A stretch of DNA of 64,000 nt from Flavobacterium flavigenum (GTDB lineage Bacteria; Bacteroidota; Bacteroidia; Flavobacteriales; Flavobacteriaceae). Both the position numbers and the translations under genes were made by a program. The notes beneath the pieces are model-generated. The model did no database searches. It had not been told where the DNA came from and saw only the letters and a program-made list of their open reading frames with translations. Position 1 is the stretch's first letter. Each line of letters begins with the position of its first letter. The stretch spans positions 4,898,001 through 4,962,000 of the forward strand of contig NZ_CP114285.2 in NCBI RefSeq assembly GCF_027111255.2, in the 5' to 3' direction. This document shows, in pieces, positions 35,129-42,456 of this stretch.

Positions 35129-36511
35129 ATGAGTTCAATTTCAACAAATCAACCGCTTTCAAGTTTAAACATTTTTAGTGGCAAAGGAGTTCAGATGCGT
35201 ACCTTCCATATTACATGGTTAGCATTTTTCTTTTGCTTTTTTGCATGGTTTGGTATGGCATCACTTATGCCGATCGCCAAAGAGCAATTGCATCTGACAA
35301 AAGACCAATTGGGTAATATTCAGATTGCATCTGTATCGGCAACTATTATCGCCAGATTATTAATAGGCCGATTGGTTGATAAATTTGGACCAAGAATAAT
35401 TTATACATGGTTATTACTGATTTGCTCCGTACCAGTATTACTGATTGGTATTTCACAATCATATGAGAGTTTCCTGTTTTTTAGATTGGCTATCGGAGTT
35501 ATTGGAGCTTCTTTTGTGATCACACAGTTTCATACTTCAGTAATGTTTGCCCCATCCATTAAAGGAACTGCCAATGCTACAGCAGGAGGATTCGGTAATG
35601 CAGGTGCCGGTTTAGCTAATATTACGATGCCTCTTATTGCAGCCGGATTTGTAGGATTAGGAGTGTGTACTAAAGAAGACAGCTGGAGATATGCCATGAT
35701 TGTTCCCGGAGTACTATTATTGGTTTTTGCTTTTTTATATTTCAGATTTACCAAAGATTTGCCAAATGGTAATTATAAAGAACTTGGAATAGAAACAGCC
35801 AATAAAGAAAACACTTTTATGCTGGCTGTAAAAGACTACCGTACCTGGGTTTTGACCATTGCTTATGCAGCTTGTTTTGGCGTTGAAATCACGATTGATA
35901 ATTTTGCCCCGATTTATTTTACCGATACTTTTGGTGCTAGTTTGAAAACAGCAGGAATCTGCGCAGGTATTTTTGGATTAATCAATCTTTTTGCAAGACC
36001 ATTAGGCGGAATCGTTGCTGACAAAGTAGGTAAGAGATATGGTTTTTCGGGAAAAAATTTATTGCTTGCATTACTGCTTCTTATAGAAGGTGTAGGTGTT
36101 ATTTTCTTTGGAATGACAAATCAATTAGGACTTGCAATCTTTTTAATGTTCTTGTTTGGAATGAGTTTAAAAATGGCAAATGGAGCAACTTATAGTCTTG
36201 TACCCTTCGTAAATCCAAAAGCGGTAGGCAGTGTTGCCGGAATTGTAGGAGCAGGCGGAAATATAGGCGCGATGTTGATTGCTTTCCTGTTCAAAGCTAA
36301 AGCAGTTAAATTTACTAAAGATGTGATTGACGAAAGCGGAGTATCACAAACCAAAGATTTGATTGATTATACAAGTGCATTTTATGTATTGGGAATCATT
36401 ATTCTGGCAACAGGATTTGTAGTTTTGGCTATAAAACTTTTAGTTAAAGATAAAGAAGAAGAGAAATTATCTGCAGCTGTAAATTTAGCGTACCAAACAG
36501 TAAAATCTTAA
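35129..36511 (+). CDS. narK: NarK-type nitrate/nitrite MFS transporter
   Basis: A 460-residue major facilitator protein with about 12 transmembrane helices. The N-terminal part FAWFGMASLMPIAKEQLHLT is typical of NarK/NRT2. The nitrate signature GGFGNAGAGLANITM is present near residue 150, with its second copy-like GIVGAGGNIGAM near residue 370. The helix 2-3 loop GRLVDKFGPR is the MFS motif. No nitrate or nitrite reductase gene is in the window, so import or export direction is open. It has its own terminator and a repeated-motif promoter, suggesting specific regulation. Confidence 0.92.
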   Translation: MSSISTNQPLSSLNIFSGKGVQMRTFHITWLAFFFCFFAWFGMASLMPIAKEQLHLTKDQLGNIQIASVSATIIARLLIGRLVDKFGPRIIYTWLLLICSVPVLLIGISQSYESFLFFRLAIGVIGASFVITQFHTSVMFAPSIKGTANATAGGFGNAGAGLANITMPLIAAGFVGLGVCTKEDSWRYAMIVPGVLLLVFAFLYFRFTKDLPNGNYKELGIETANKENTFMLAVKDYRTWVLTIAYAACFGVEITIDNFAPIYFTDTFGASLKTAGICAGIFGLINLFARPLGGIVADKVGKRYGFSGKNLLLALLLLIEGVGVIFFGMTNQLGLAIFLMFLFGMSLKMANGATYSLVPFVNPKAVGSVAGIVGAGGNIGAMLIAFLFKAKAVKFTKDVIDESGVSQTKDLIDYTSAFYVLGIIILATGFVVLAIKLLVKDKEEEKLSAAVNLAYQTVKS

Positions 36512-36545
36512 ATCTGCAAAAACAAAATAGTATCTGTTTTTGTTT

Positions 36546-36584
36546 AAAAAGAAAGTTTGTCGATGAAGACAGCCTTTCTTTTTT
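36546..36584 (+). terminator. Terminator after narK
   Basis: AAAAAGAAAG (36546-36555) pairs with CTTTCTTTTT (36574-36583), followed by further T. Confidence 0.75.
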
Positions 36585-36617
36585 GCAATTTTTATAGTAA
36601 GATTAATCAGATCGCTT

Positions 36618-36706
36618 GTCTTTGCGAGAACGGATTGCACCCGAGCGAATAGCTAACTGACGGAGTAAATTCTCGTTATCGGCTGCGTTCCTGTCAATGA
36701 CGCTTT
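36618..36706. repeat. Degenerate GTCTTTGCGAGAACG palindrome
   Basis: The left arm GTCTTTGCGAGAACGGATTG faces a right arm CTGCGTTCCTGTCAATGACG. The arms pair imperfectly. It is probably related to family A but too diverged to class. Confidence 0.4.
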
Positions 36707-36731
36707 TTAAACATTCCAATAATCCTCAAAC

Positions 36732-36836
36732 TTGTCATTCCGACGTAGGAGGAATCTCCGCAAGTAATTCCGCAATCAAAGTCTCCAATCTTTGTAGAGT
36801 TTCTAACGAAGATTCTTCGTTCCTCAGAATGACAAA
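36732..36836. repeat. Dispersed palindrome, family A copy 3
   Basis: The arms TTGTCATTCCGACGTAGGAG and GTTCCTCAGAATGACAAA enclose GGAATCTCCGCAAGTAATTC. The inner half matches the copy at 41226, which places both in a second subfamily. Confidence 0.75.
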
Positions 36837-36865
36837 CTGTACGTAAAACATAATGAATTCAATCC

Positions 36866-36935
36866 AATTCGTTGCGTTCACGAGCGGGACGCTTGCGCCA
36901 GCCTGCGAGACTTGGTAAATAACAACTTATATGAA
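36866..36935. repeat. Dispersed repeat family B, copy 2
   Basis: GTTGCGTTCACGAGCGGGAC, GCTTGCGCCAGCC and AACTTATATG in the same order as the copy at 34891-34944. Confidence 0.55.
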
Positions 36936-37007
36936 TTATGAAAATTGTATCTTACAAAAGCAGCTTTGTTTTTTTACAAAAACCTGTTTTCGTTTAAGAA
37001 TTTTAAA

Positions 37008-37015
37008 TATCTTTG
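37008..37015 (+). promoter_or_regulatory. -7 promoter box for the XRE regulator
   Basis: TATCTTTG fits TAnnTTTG and ends only 4 bases before the ATG at 37020. If used, the transcript would start at or next to the start codon, that is, leaderless. Confidence 0.5.
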
Positions 37016-37019
37016 AAAT

Positions 37020-37412
37020 ATGAGCACACTAACAAAACCAAAACATATCGGCAGAAATATAAGCCGTATCAGAGAGCTTAAAGATATGAAACAGGAAGCA
37101 CTGGCGCAGGCTTTAGGAATGAGCCAGCAGGCAGTTTCTGTTATTGAAAACAGCGAAACGGTAGACGAACAAAAACTAATTGAGGTTGCAAAAGCTCTTG
37201 AAGTTTCAGTCGAAGCAATTGAAAACTTTTCAGATGAAGGTTTTATCAATTACTTTAATAGTTTTCATGATAATGTTGTTACTACAGGAAGTATTTTTGC
37301 AACGAATTGTACTTTTAATGCTTTAGATAAAGTAGTTGAACTTTACGAACGTTTGGTGCAGGCTGAAAAAGATAAAGTTGAATATTTAGAGAAATTATTA
37401 AACGGGAAATGA
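37020..37412 (+). CDS. XRE-family helix-turn-helix regulator
   Basis: A 130-residue protein. The lambda-repressor-like HTH lies at about 10-65 (IGRNISRIRELKDMKQEALA, LGMSQQAVSVIENSE, LIEVAKALEVSVEAI). The C-terminal part has no known domain but ends in a charged helix (KVVELYERLVQAEKDKVEYLEKLL) that could be a coiled coil for dimerisation. It lies on the + strand, convergent with the AAA+ cassette beyond a terminator. It may or may not regulate that cassette. Confidence 0.85.
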   Translation: MSTLTKPKHIGRNISRIRELKDMKQEALAQALGMSQQAVSVIENSETVDEQKLIEVAKALEVSVEAIENFSDEGFINYFNSFHDNVVTTGSIFATNCTFNALDKVVELYERLVQAEKDKVEYLEKLLNGK

Positions 37413-37442
37413 ACTTTTTTTGAAAGATATATTGAAATGAGA

Positions 37443-37468
37443 AGAGATCTGTAAGGTCTCTTTTTTTG
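37443..37468 (+). terminator. Terminator after the XRE gene
   Basis: AGAGATC pairs with GGTCTCT (one G-U), with a short loop and a T7 run. Confidence 0.7.
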
Positions 37469-37564
37469 TTTAAGAGCGAGACTCTCAGTGGCTGATGCGA
37501 GTGTCCCAATGGTGTATATTCAAACTGTAACCTGCATTTTTTTGATATCAAAAAGTAAAAAAAG

Positions 37565-38773
37565 TTAATTTCCAGATTCGGAGTCTTCGATAAGAATTAT
37601 ATTGTTATTATTAATTTCTGTAATTTGTTCAACGAATATGCTCTTTATTTTTTTATTCAAATCTCTCATATTATTAAATTCATTAACATTAATTTTTTTG
37701 ACAAGTAAATTATGAAGATTTGTATTTAATTTAAGTTTAAAGTTTTCTTCATATTTTTTAATGATTTCATTAAATCTAAAATTGATGAATTGAAGCTTAT
37801 CTGAATTATTTAATAAATTGAATTGACCTTTATAATCGAATCTGGATCGTAATTCAGGAGATATTCTTTCTTTAAAATTATCCTTTGAGATATTAGAAGT
37901 AAATACAATTATATATCCATTTACATCAATTTCTTCGCCTAATGAATTTGTTAACTTACCACTTTCTAAAACATCTAAAAAATAATTAAACACTGCAGAA
38001 TTAGATTTCTCAAATTCATCAATTAAGATTAGGCCAATATCTGATTTTTCAACTCTAGCAAAAAGCTCTCCCCCTTCACTTCCTATATATCCTCTAGGAC
38101 TTCCTATTAGTGAGTTTAGAGCGTCATTACTACTGTAATTTCCAAAATTAATTTTAGCAAGTTTTTTTTGACTATTAAGAGATTTGTGTATTACTCTTGC
38201 AACTTCAGTTTTCCCTACACCAGAGTCACCCATCAAAAACAATGACAAAACTTTATTTTCTCCTAATTTATTGAATACTCTGAAATTTTTAATTAGTTCT
38301 TCAAATTCATCTTTAAATTTATCATGTCCGTATAGTTTATTCCGAAAAAGATCTGTAAACTTATCAATTTCAAAATCAGATAAATCAATAATGCGTTTGA
38401 TTTTTAAAGTTTTTTCATCTGTTTTTTCGTCTATTTCGATTTCTTCATTAATAATTTCTAAATCTTCAAAACTATCAAAACAATATCTTAACTCGTGAGA
38501 CAAAATATCTTTATATTTTTTGTCTGAAATAAATATTGTATCATCTTCAAAATATGGAAAGAGTTGCTCAAAGGTTATTTGTAAACTGTCAGAATTATTA
38601 AAAGAATTAGCAATTGACGAAATATCAATTATATGTTTATCCGTGTCCAATAGTGATATTTTTTCTTCAGATAAATAATATGTAATACTTTTAATTTCAA
38701 GACCTTCATTTTCAATTGAATTTTTATATGTCCTAAAATTCTTTTTTTCAATAAACAACAATATTTTCACCAT
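37565..38773 (-). CDS. ClpB/ClpA-like single-ring AAA+ ATPase with a novel N-terminal domain
   Basis: A 402-residue protein. Residues 1-145 are Asp/Glu/Ile-rich and match no family I know. An AAA+ module of the Clp D2 type follows: Walker A GDSGVGKT (182-189), pore loop RGYIGSEGGELF (about 227-238), Walker B ILIDEFE (249-255), sensor 1 FTSN (Asn294), and arginine finger in SPELRSRF (R309/R311). The small alpha domain ends at about 390. Most Clp ATPases have two rings or an N-terminal ClpN; this has neither, nor a ClpP loop that I can see. Its ATG overlaps the stop of the upstream gene by one base (TAATG), so the two are translated together. Low-GC composition suggests transfer. A role as an unfoldase or remodeller of a partner is inferred. 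Confidence 0.85.
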   Translation of the reverse strand: MVKILLFIEKKNFRTYKNSIENEGLEIKSITYYLSEEKISLLDTDKHIIDISSIANSFNNSDSLQITFEQLFPYFEDDTIFISDKKYKDILSHELRYCFDSFEDLEIINEEIEIDEKTDEKTLKIKRIIDLSDFEIDKFTDLFRNKLYGHDKFKDEFEELIKNFRVFNKLGENKVLSLFLMGDSGVGKTEVARVIHKSLNSQKKLAKINFGNYSSNDALNSLIGSPRGYIGSEGGELFARVEKSDIGLILIDEFEKSNSAVFNYFLDVLESGKLTNSLGEEIDVNGYIIVFTSNISKDNFKERISPELRSRFDYKGQFNLLNNSDKLQFINFRFNEIIKKYEENFKLKLNTNLHNLLVKKINVNEFNNMRDLNKKIKSIFVEQITEINNNNIILIEDSESGN

Positions 38774-39627
38774 TAGATTGTTTTTTTAATAGGATTATTT
38801 ATATTCTGAATTATAGCTAAAAGATCAATATAATGGTAATCTTTTACATCAACATTACTAGAATCTCTCACAAATAAATTGTTCGCTATATTATTTTCTT
38901 GATACTGGCTATCATTAATTTCTGCTGATGTTGAATTTTGATTTTGACTGTTACCAAGTTCTGTAAAGAACTCAAAAGAATTTTTTAAGGCTTCTATTTT
39001 TATTTTTCCCTTATATAGTCCAACTAAAGATACTTTTCCTATTGACAAATCATCAACACTGTAAGAACTTTCAAATTCGCTTTCAAATGTTAATGGAATT
39101 TTTATTAAAATATTATCATTTAGGTCTTCAATAGATCCTTTCATTCTATATGAATAATCCTTAAACATAGAATTAAAAAGGTTGTTGATATCTATGCCGT
39201 CAGCACCTGGAATAGCCATTCCTTTTAAAGAACCATTAGTAAATAGCTTGACAGTTCTAAGTTCTTTTTCATTGTCTAATGAAAGATTGACATTGTTAAT
39301 TTTTATAAGTTCTCCTTCTTCAATATTTGTGAAATCAGAAATAGATTTACTTTTTTCAATAATTTCATTTAAAATGATTGATTTTGTAGTTTTTATTTCA
39401 AAAGTTTCTAAAACTTTTTGAGAATCTGATTTCGAGTTTTTTTTACCGATTTCTCCTTCAGTATTGAAAATATTTAGAAATTTCATTCCTAGTTTGCCTC
39501 TATAATCAATATCGTTTTCAGTATTATTCTCTAAATGATATTCACCTCCTATTTTAATGATATTACTAAGCATCATTTTTATTTCATATACTTTAGGAAA
39601 ATTTATGTAATAGATATTAAAAATCAT
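38773..39627 (-). CDS. Uncharacterised protein coupled to the AAA+ ATPase
   Basis: A 284-residue protein not assigned to a family. It has no signal peptide or transmembrane helix. The N-terminus reads YYINFPKVYEIKMMLSNI, then EIGKKNSKSDSQKVLETF, a Lys/Ser/Ile-rich segment KTTKSIILNEIIEK, and a predicted beta-rich centre (LVGLYKGKIKIEAL). The style loosely recalls DUF6414-type proteins, which I cannot verify. The last ~50 residues are Asn/Ser-rich and end VDVKDYHYIDLLAIIQNI. The start is taken at 39627, since the YINFPKVYEIK segment looks part of the protein; an ATG pair at ~39576 is the alternative. It is the first gene of the two-gene cassette, and its TAA overlaps the ATG of the AAA+ gene. 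Confidence 0.7.
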   Translation of the reverse strand: MIFNIYYINFPKVYEIKMMLSNIIKIGGEYHLENNTENDIDYRGKLGMKFLNIFNTEGEIGKKNSKSDSQKVLETFEIKTTKSIILNEIIEKSKSISDFTNIEEGELIKINNVNLSLDNEKELRTVKLFTNGSLKGMAIPGADGIDINNLFNSMFKDYSYRMKGSIEDLNDNILIKIPLTFESEFESSYSVDDLSIGKVSLVGLYKGKIKIEALKNSFEFFTELGNSQNQNSTSAEINDSQYQENNIANNLFVRDSSNVDVKDYHYIDLLAIIQNINNPIKKTI

Positions 39628-39689
39628 TTTTCACTTTTTTAAATTATAATTTATTTTTGAATTGCATTCGTTTTATAAAATACAATAAT

Positions 39690-39697
39690 CAAACATA
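39690..39697 (-). promoter_or_regulatory. -7 promoter box for the AAA+ cassette
   Basis: On the minus strand TATGTTTG fits TAnnTTTG, 62 bases upstream of the ATG at 39627. No -33 box at standard spacing. Confidence 0.4.
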
Positions 39698-39715
39698 AGG
39701 AAGTTATTTGAAATA

Positions 39716-39758
39716 TAAAAGCCACAAAATTACAAGAAAAACCTAGTAATATGTGGCT
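39716..39758 (-). terminator. Terminator after thrC
   Basis: AGCCACA (39720-39726) pairs with TGTGGCT (39752-39758). On the minus strand it is followed by TTTTA. It separates the thr operon from the AAA+ cassette. Confidence 0.6.
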
Positions 39759-39782
39759 GTAAATTTTATAGTTAGAATTTTA

Positions 39783-41072
39783 CTATCCCAAGAAAGCTTT
39801 CAACTCCTCATAAGTCCCAATCTTCACACTAACTTTCTCCTCATTGATAACACTCTCAATCTGTGTTGGAATCGGAAGTGTAATCCCTAAAGCAGGTTCA
39901 ACCACATCTAAGAATTTAATTGGGTGAGCCGTTTCTAAGAAAATACCAATGGCGTTAGGAAATTTTTTAAGTTCTTTTTTTAAACCTAAATACCCAACCG
40001 CACCGTGAGGTTCTGCGATGTAACCGTTGGTGTTATAAATTTTCTTTAGAGCTTCAAGGGTTTGTTCATCGGTATAGCTATAAGAAGAGAAGTCTTTTTC
40101 GAAAGCCTTTAAATCATTATTATATAATTCCTGAATTCTAATAAAGTTACTTGGGTTTCCAACATCCATGGCGTTAGAAATGGTTGCTTTAGAAGGTTTC
40201 GGGTCGTACTTTCCGTTTTCTAAGAACCTTGGTACGGTGTCGTTTACATTTGTAGACGCTACAAAATGTTCAATTGGTAAACCTAATTTCTTTGCCATAA
40301 TTCCGGCACAGATATTCCCGAAGTTCCCGCTTGGGCAGGAGAAAACTAAAGGTTTGTTTTGGCTCTTCAATGCTTTGTAAGCAAAGAAGAAATAAAACAT
40401 TTGTGGCAGCCAGCGTGCAATATTAATAGAATTCGCAGAAGTCAGGTTTTTGTGCGCTAAAGTTTCATCCAAAAATGCTTTTTTCACCATATCCTGGCAA
40501 TCGTCAAAAACACCGTCAACTTCCAAAGCTTTAATGTTTTGCCCTAAAGTAGTCAATTGTTTTTCCTGAATATCACTCACTTTTCCGGATGGATATAAAA
40601 TGACAACATCAACACCGTCAACGCCTAAAAATCCGCTTGCAACCGCTCCGCCGGTGTCTCCCGAAGTCGCTACTAAAACAGTATTTTTAGCATCTTTTTT
40701 GTCTTTATTGAAATAGCCCAGACAACGTGACATAAATCGTGCTCCAACGTCTTTAAAAGCCATTGTCGGCCCATGGAATAATTCTAATGAATAAATTCCG
40801 TCTTCAACTTTCACTACCGGAAAATCAAAAACCAGAGTATCGGCAATGATTTCTTTTAGTTTTGCTTCAGGGATTTCATCGCCCACAAATTGTTTGATCG
40901 CTTCAAAAGCAATTTCTTCGTGGCTTAAACTTTCGATTTTATCAAAAAAAGATGGGTCTAAAGGCGTAATGTTCTCCGGGAAATATAATCCTTTATCACT
41001 CGCTAATCCTTGTATTACTGCTTCCTGAAACGAAACTTTTGGGGCATTATGGTTTAAACTGTAGTATTTCAT
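39783..41072 (-). CDS. thrC: Threonine synthase
   Basis: A 429-residue PLP enzyme that converts O-phosphohomoserine to threonine. Markers: N-terminal KYYSLNHNAPKVSFQEAVIQ, the PLP lysine segment HGPTMAFKDVGARFM, VATSGDTGGAVASGF (phosphate loop), and SCPSGNFGN. Last gene of thrABC on the minus strand. It follows thrB across a 365-base gap that holds nested inverted repeats. Its last codons have a relic copy at 33966-34008. Confidence 0.97.
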   Translation of the reverse strand: MKYYSLNHNAPKVSFQEAVIQGLASDKGLYFPENITPLDPSFFDKIESLSHEEIAFEAIKQFVGDEIPEAKLKEIIADTLVFDFPVVKVEDGIYSLELFHGPTMAFKDVGARFMSRCLGYFNKDKKDAKNTVLVATSGDTGGAVASGFLGVDGVDVVILYPSGKVSDIQEKQLTTLGQNIKALEVDGVFDDCQDMVKKAFLDETLAHKNLTSANSINIARWLPQMFYFFFAYKALKSQNKPLVFSCPSGNFGNICAGIMAKKLGLPIEHFVASTNVNDTVPRFLENGKYDPKPSKATISNAMDVGNPSNFIRIQELYNNDLKAFEKDFSSYSYTDEQTLEALKKIYNTNGYIAEPHGAVGYLGLKKELKKFPNAIGIFLETAHPIKFLDVVEPALGITLPIPTQIESVINEEKVSVKIGTYEELKAFLG

Positions 41073-41437
41073 TTTATTTTAGATTTTAGATTTTAGACTT
41101 TAGATTTTTGAAATGCAAATTCCAAATTTTCTAAATTTCCAAATTCCAATAATTTATATTTTTTATTTCATGTTAGTTTTGTCAGGCTGAGCGGAGTCGA
41201 AGCCCCACACAGTAAATCCGCTAAGTTTGTCATTCCGACAGAGGAGGAATCTCCGCAAGTAACTCCGCAACGAGAATCAAATCTTTGTCGAGTTTCTAGC
41301 GGAGATTTCTCGTTCCTCGAAATGACAAATCGGATGTGCCATACTTTGCGGGGCTTCGACTCCGCTCAGCCTGACAAACTGTATCTTAATACTTAATTCT
41401 TCGTACTTAATACATTTTACAATTCACATTTTACATT
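41073..41437. other. Gap between thrB and thrC with nested palindromes
   Basis: No gene. It holds an AT-rich AAATTCCAAATTTTC stretch (about 41113-41150) and the nested inverted repeats listed separately, then short AT-rich repeats with TACTTAAT. This RNA would be part of the thr transcript. Confidence 0.7.
41178..41378. repeat. Outer inverted repeat enclosing a family A palindrome
   Basis: Two perfect 29-base arms in inverted orientation (41178-41206 and 41350-41378), starting TTTGTCAGGCTGAGCGGAG. They enclose a family A copy 4 at 41226-41329 with arms TTTGTCATTCCGAC and TCGAAATGACAAA. The outer and inner arms share only the TTTGTCA edge. It looks like one palindromic element inserted in another. 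Confidence 0.85.
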
Positions 41438-42361
41438 TTACAAAACGCGAACTCCATCCGGATTAATTTTCGAAACATGAATCTCATACGGTAAATTCAT
41501 TTTCTCGTAAACCTCGCTCATGGCTTTTGCGATTTGGTCTGCGGTGTTTTTTCCTCTGCTTAAAGCGAAAATAGACGGACCAGAACCTGAAATTCCGGAA
41601 CCTAAAGCGCCGTTTTCATAAGCCGTTTGTTTGATTAGATCAAATCCCGGAATCAAAACACTTCTTAATGGTTCTACGATTTCGTCATGAAGCGAACGTC
41701 CGATCAATTCGTAATCTTTGGTATAAAGACCGGCAACTAATCCGCCTACATTTCCCCATTGCATAATGGCGCTTTTTAGGGAAACGGTTTGTTTTAGTAC
41801 CGAACGTGCATCAGAAGTTTTCAATTCGATTTGAGGATGAACAACCGTTGCAAACAATTCTTCCGGACTGTCAATTCTGATAATATCAAGCGGAGCGTAA
41901 CTTCTTACTAAAGTAAATCCGCCTAAAAGGGCAGGAGCAACGTTGTCGGCGTGAGCGTTTCCGCTTGCCAGTTTTTCACCCTGCATGGCAAACTGCACCA
42001 AATCTTTTCTGGAATACGGTCTTCCAAGTAATTCGTTGATTCCGAAAACCGCTCCGGCAGAACTGGCAGCACTGCTTCCGATTCCGCTTCCGGCTTTGAT
42101 GTTTTTGTAAATTTCAATTTCGAAACCAAAATCCAGTTCGTCCAAAGTGGCTAACATCGCCAAAGCTGCTACACCCGAAACATTTTTCTCTGTTTCCAAA
42201 GGCAAATCAGCCCCCACGATTTTAGTAATTCGAACACCTTTCTGATCTGATTTTCGAACGATCATTTCGTCACCCGCATTGTCTAAGCAAAGTCCAAGCA
42301 CGTCAAATCCGCACGAAAGATTTGCAATTGTAGCTGGGCAAAAAAGTTTAATCTGAGTCAT
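41438..42361 (-). CDS. thrB: Homoserine kinase
   Basis: A 307-residue GHMP kinase that phosphorylates homoserine with ATP. The phosphate loop is KAGSGIGSSAASSAGAV. N-terminal KLFCPATIANLSCGFDVLGL and C-terminal GSGISGSGPSIFAL are also GHMP marks. Second gene of thrABC, 95 bases after thrA, with an intercistronic hairpin between them. Normal length. Confidence 0.97.
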   Translation of the reverse strand: MTQIKLFCPATIANLSCGFDVLGLCLDNAGDEMIVRKSDQKGVRITKIVGADLPLETEKNVSGVAALAMLATLDELDFGFEIEIYKNIKAGSGIGSSAASSAGAVFGINELLGRPYSRKDLVQFAMQGEKLASGNAHADNVAPALLGGFTLVRSYAPLDIIRIDSPEELFATVVHPQIELKTSDARSVLKQTVSLKSAIMQWGNVGGLVAGLYTKDYELIGRSLHDEIVEPLRSVLIPGFDLIKQTAYENGALGSGISGSGPSIFALSRGKNTADQIAKAMSEVYEKMNLPYEIHVSKINPDGVRVL

Positions 42362-42396
42362 AAAGTTTTAAAGTCTTAAAGTCAAAAGTCTTGTAA

Positions 42397-42440
42397 AATG
42401 TCATAAATCAAAAGTGAGTACTTTACGACTTTATGACATT
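42397..42440 (-). repeat. Intercistronic hairpin between thrA and thrB
   Basis: An 11-base perfect inverted repeat (AATGTCATAAA at 42397-42407, TTTATGACATT at 42430-42440). AAAGTC units flank it. There is no strong T-run on the minus strand, so it is more likely an mRNA stability or processing element than a terminator. Confidence 0.6.
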
Positions 42441-42456
42441 CGACTTTCAGACTAAA

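Noticed and set aside
33966..39830. A complete integrative element with attL/attR
   Set aside because: No integrase or transfer gene is present and the repeat copies are too diverged for a recent insertion; kept only as a possible old scar.
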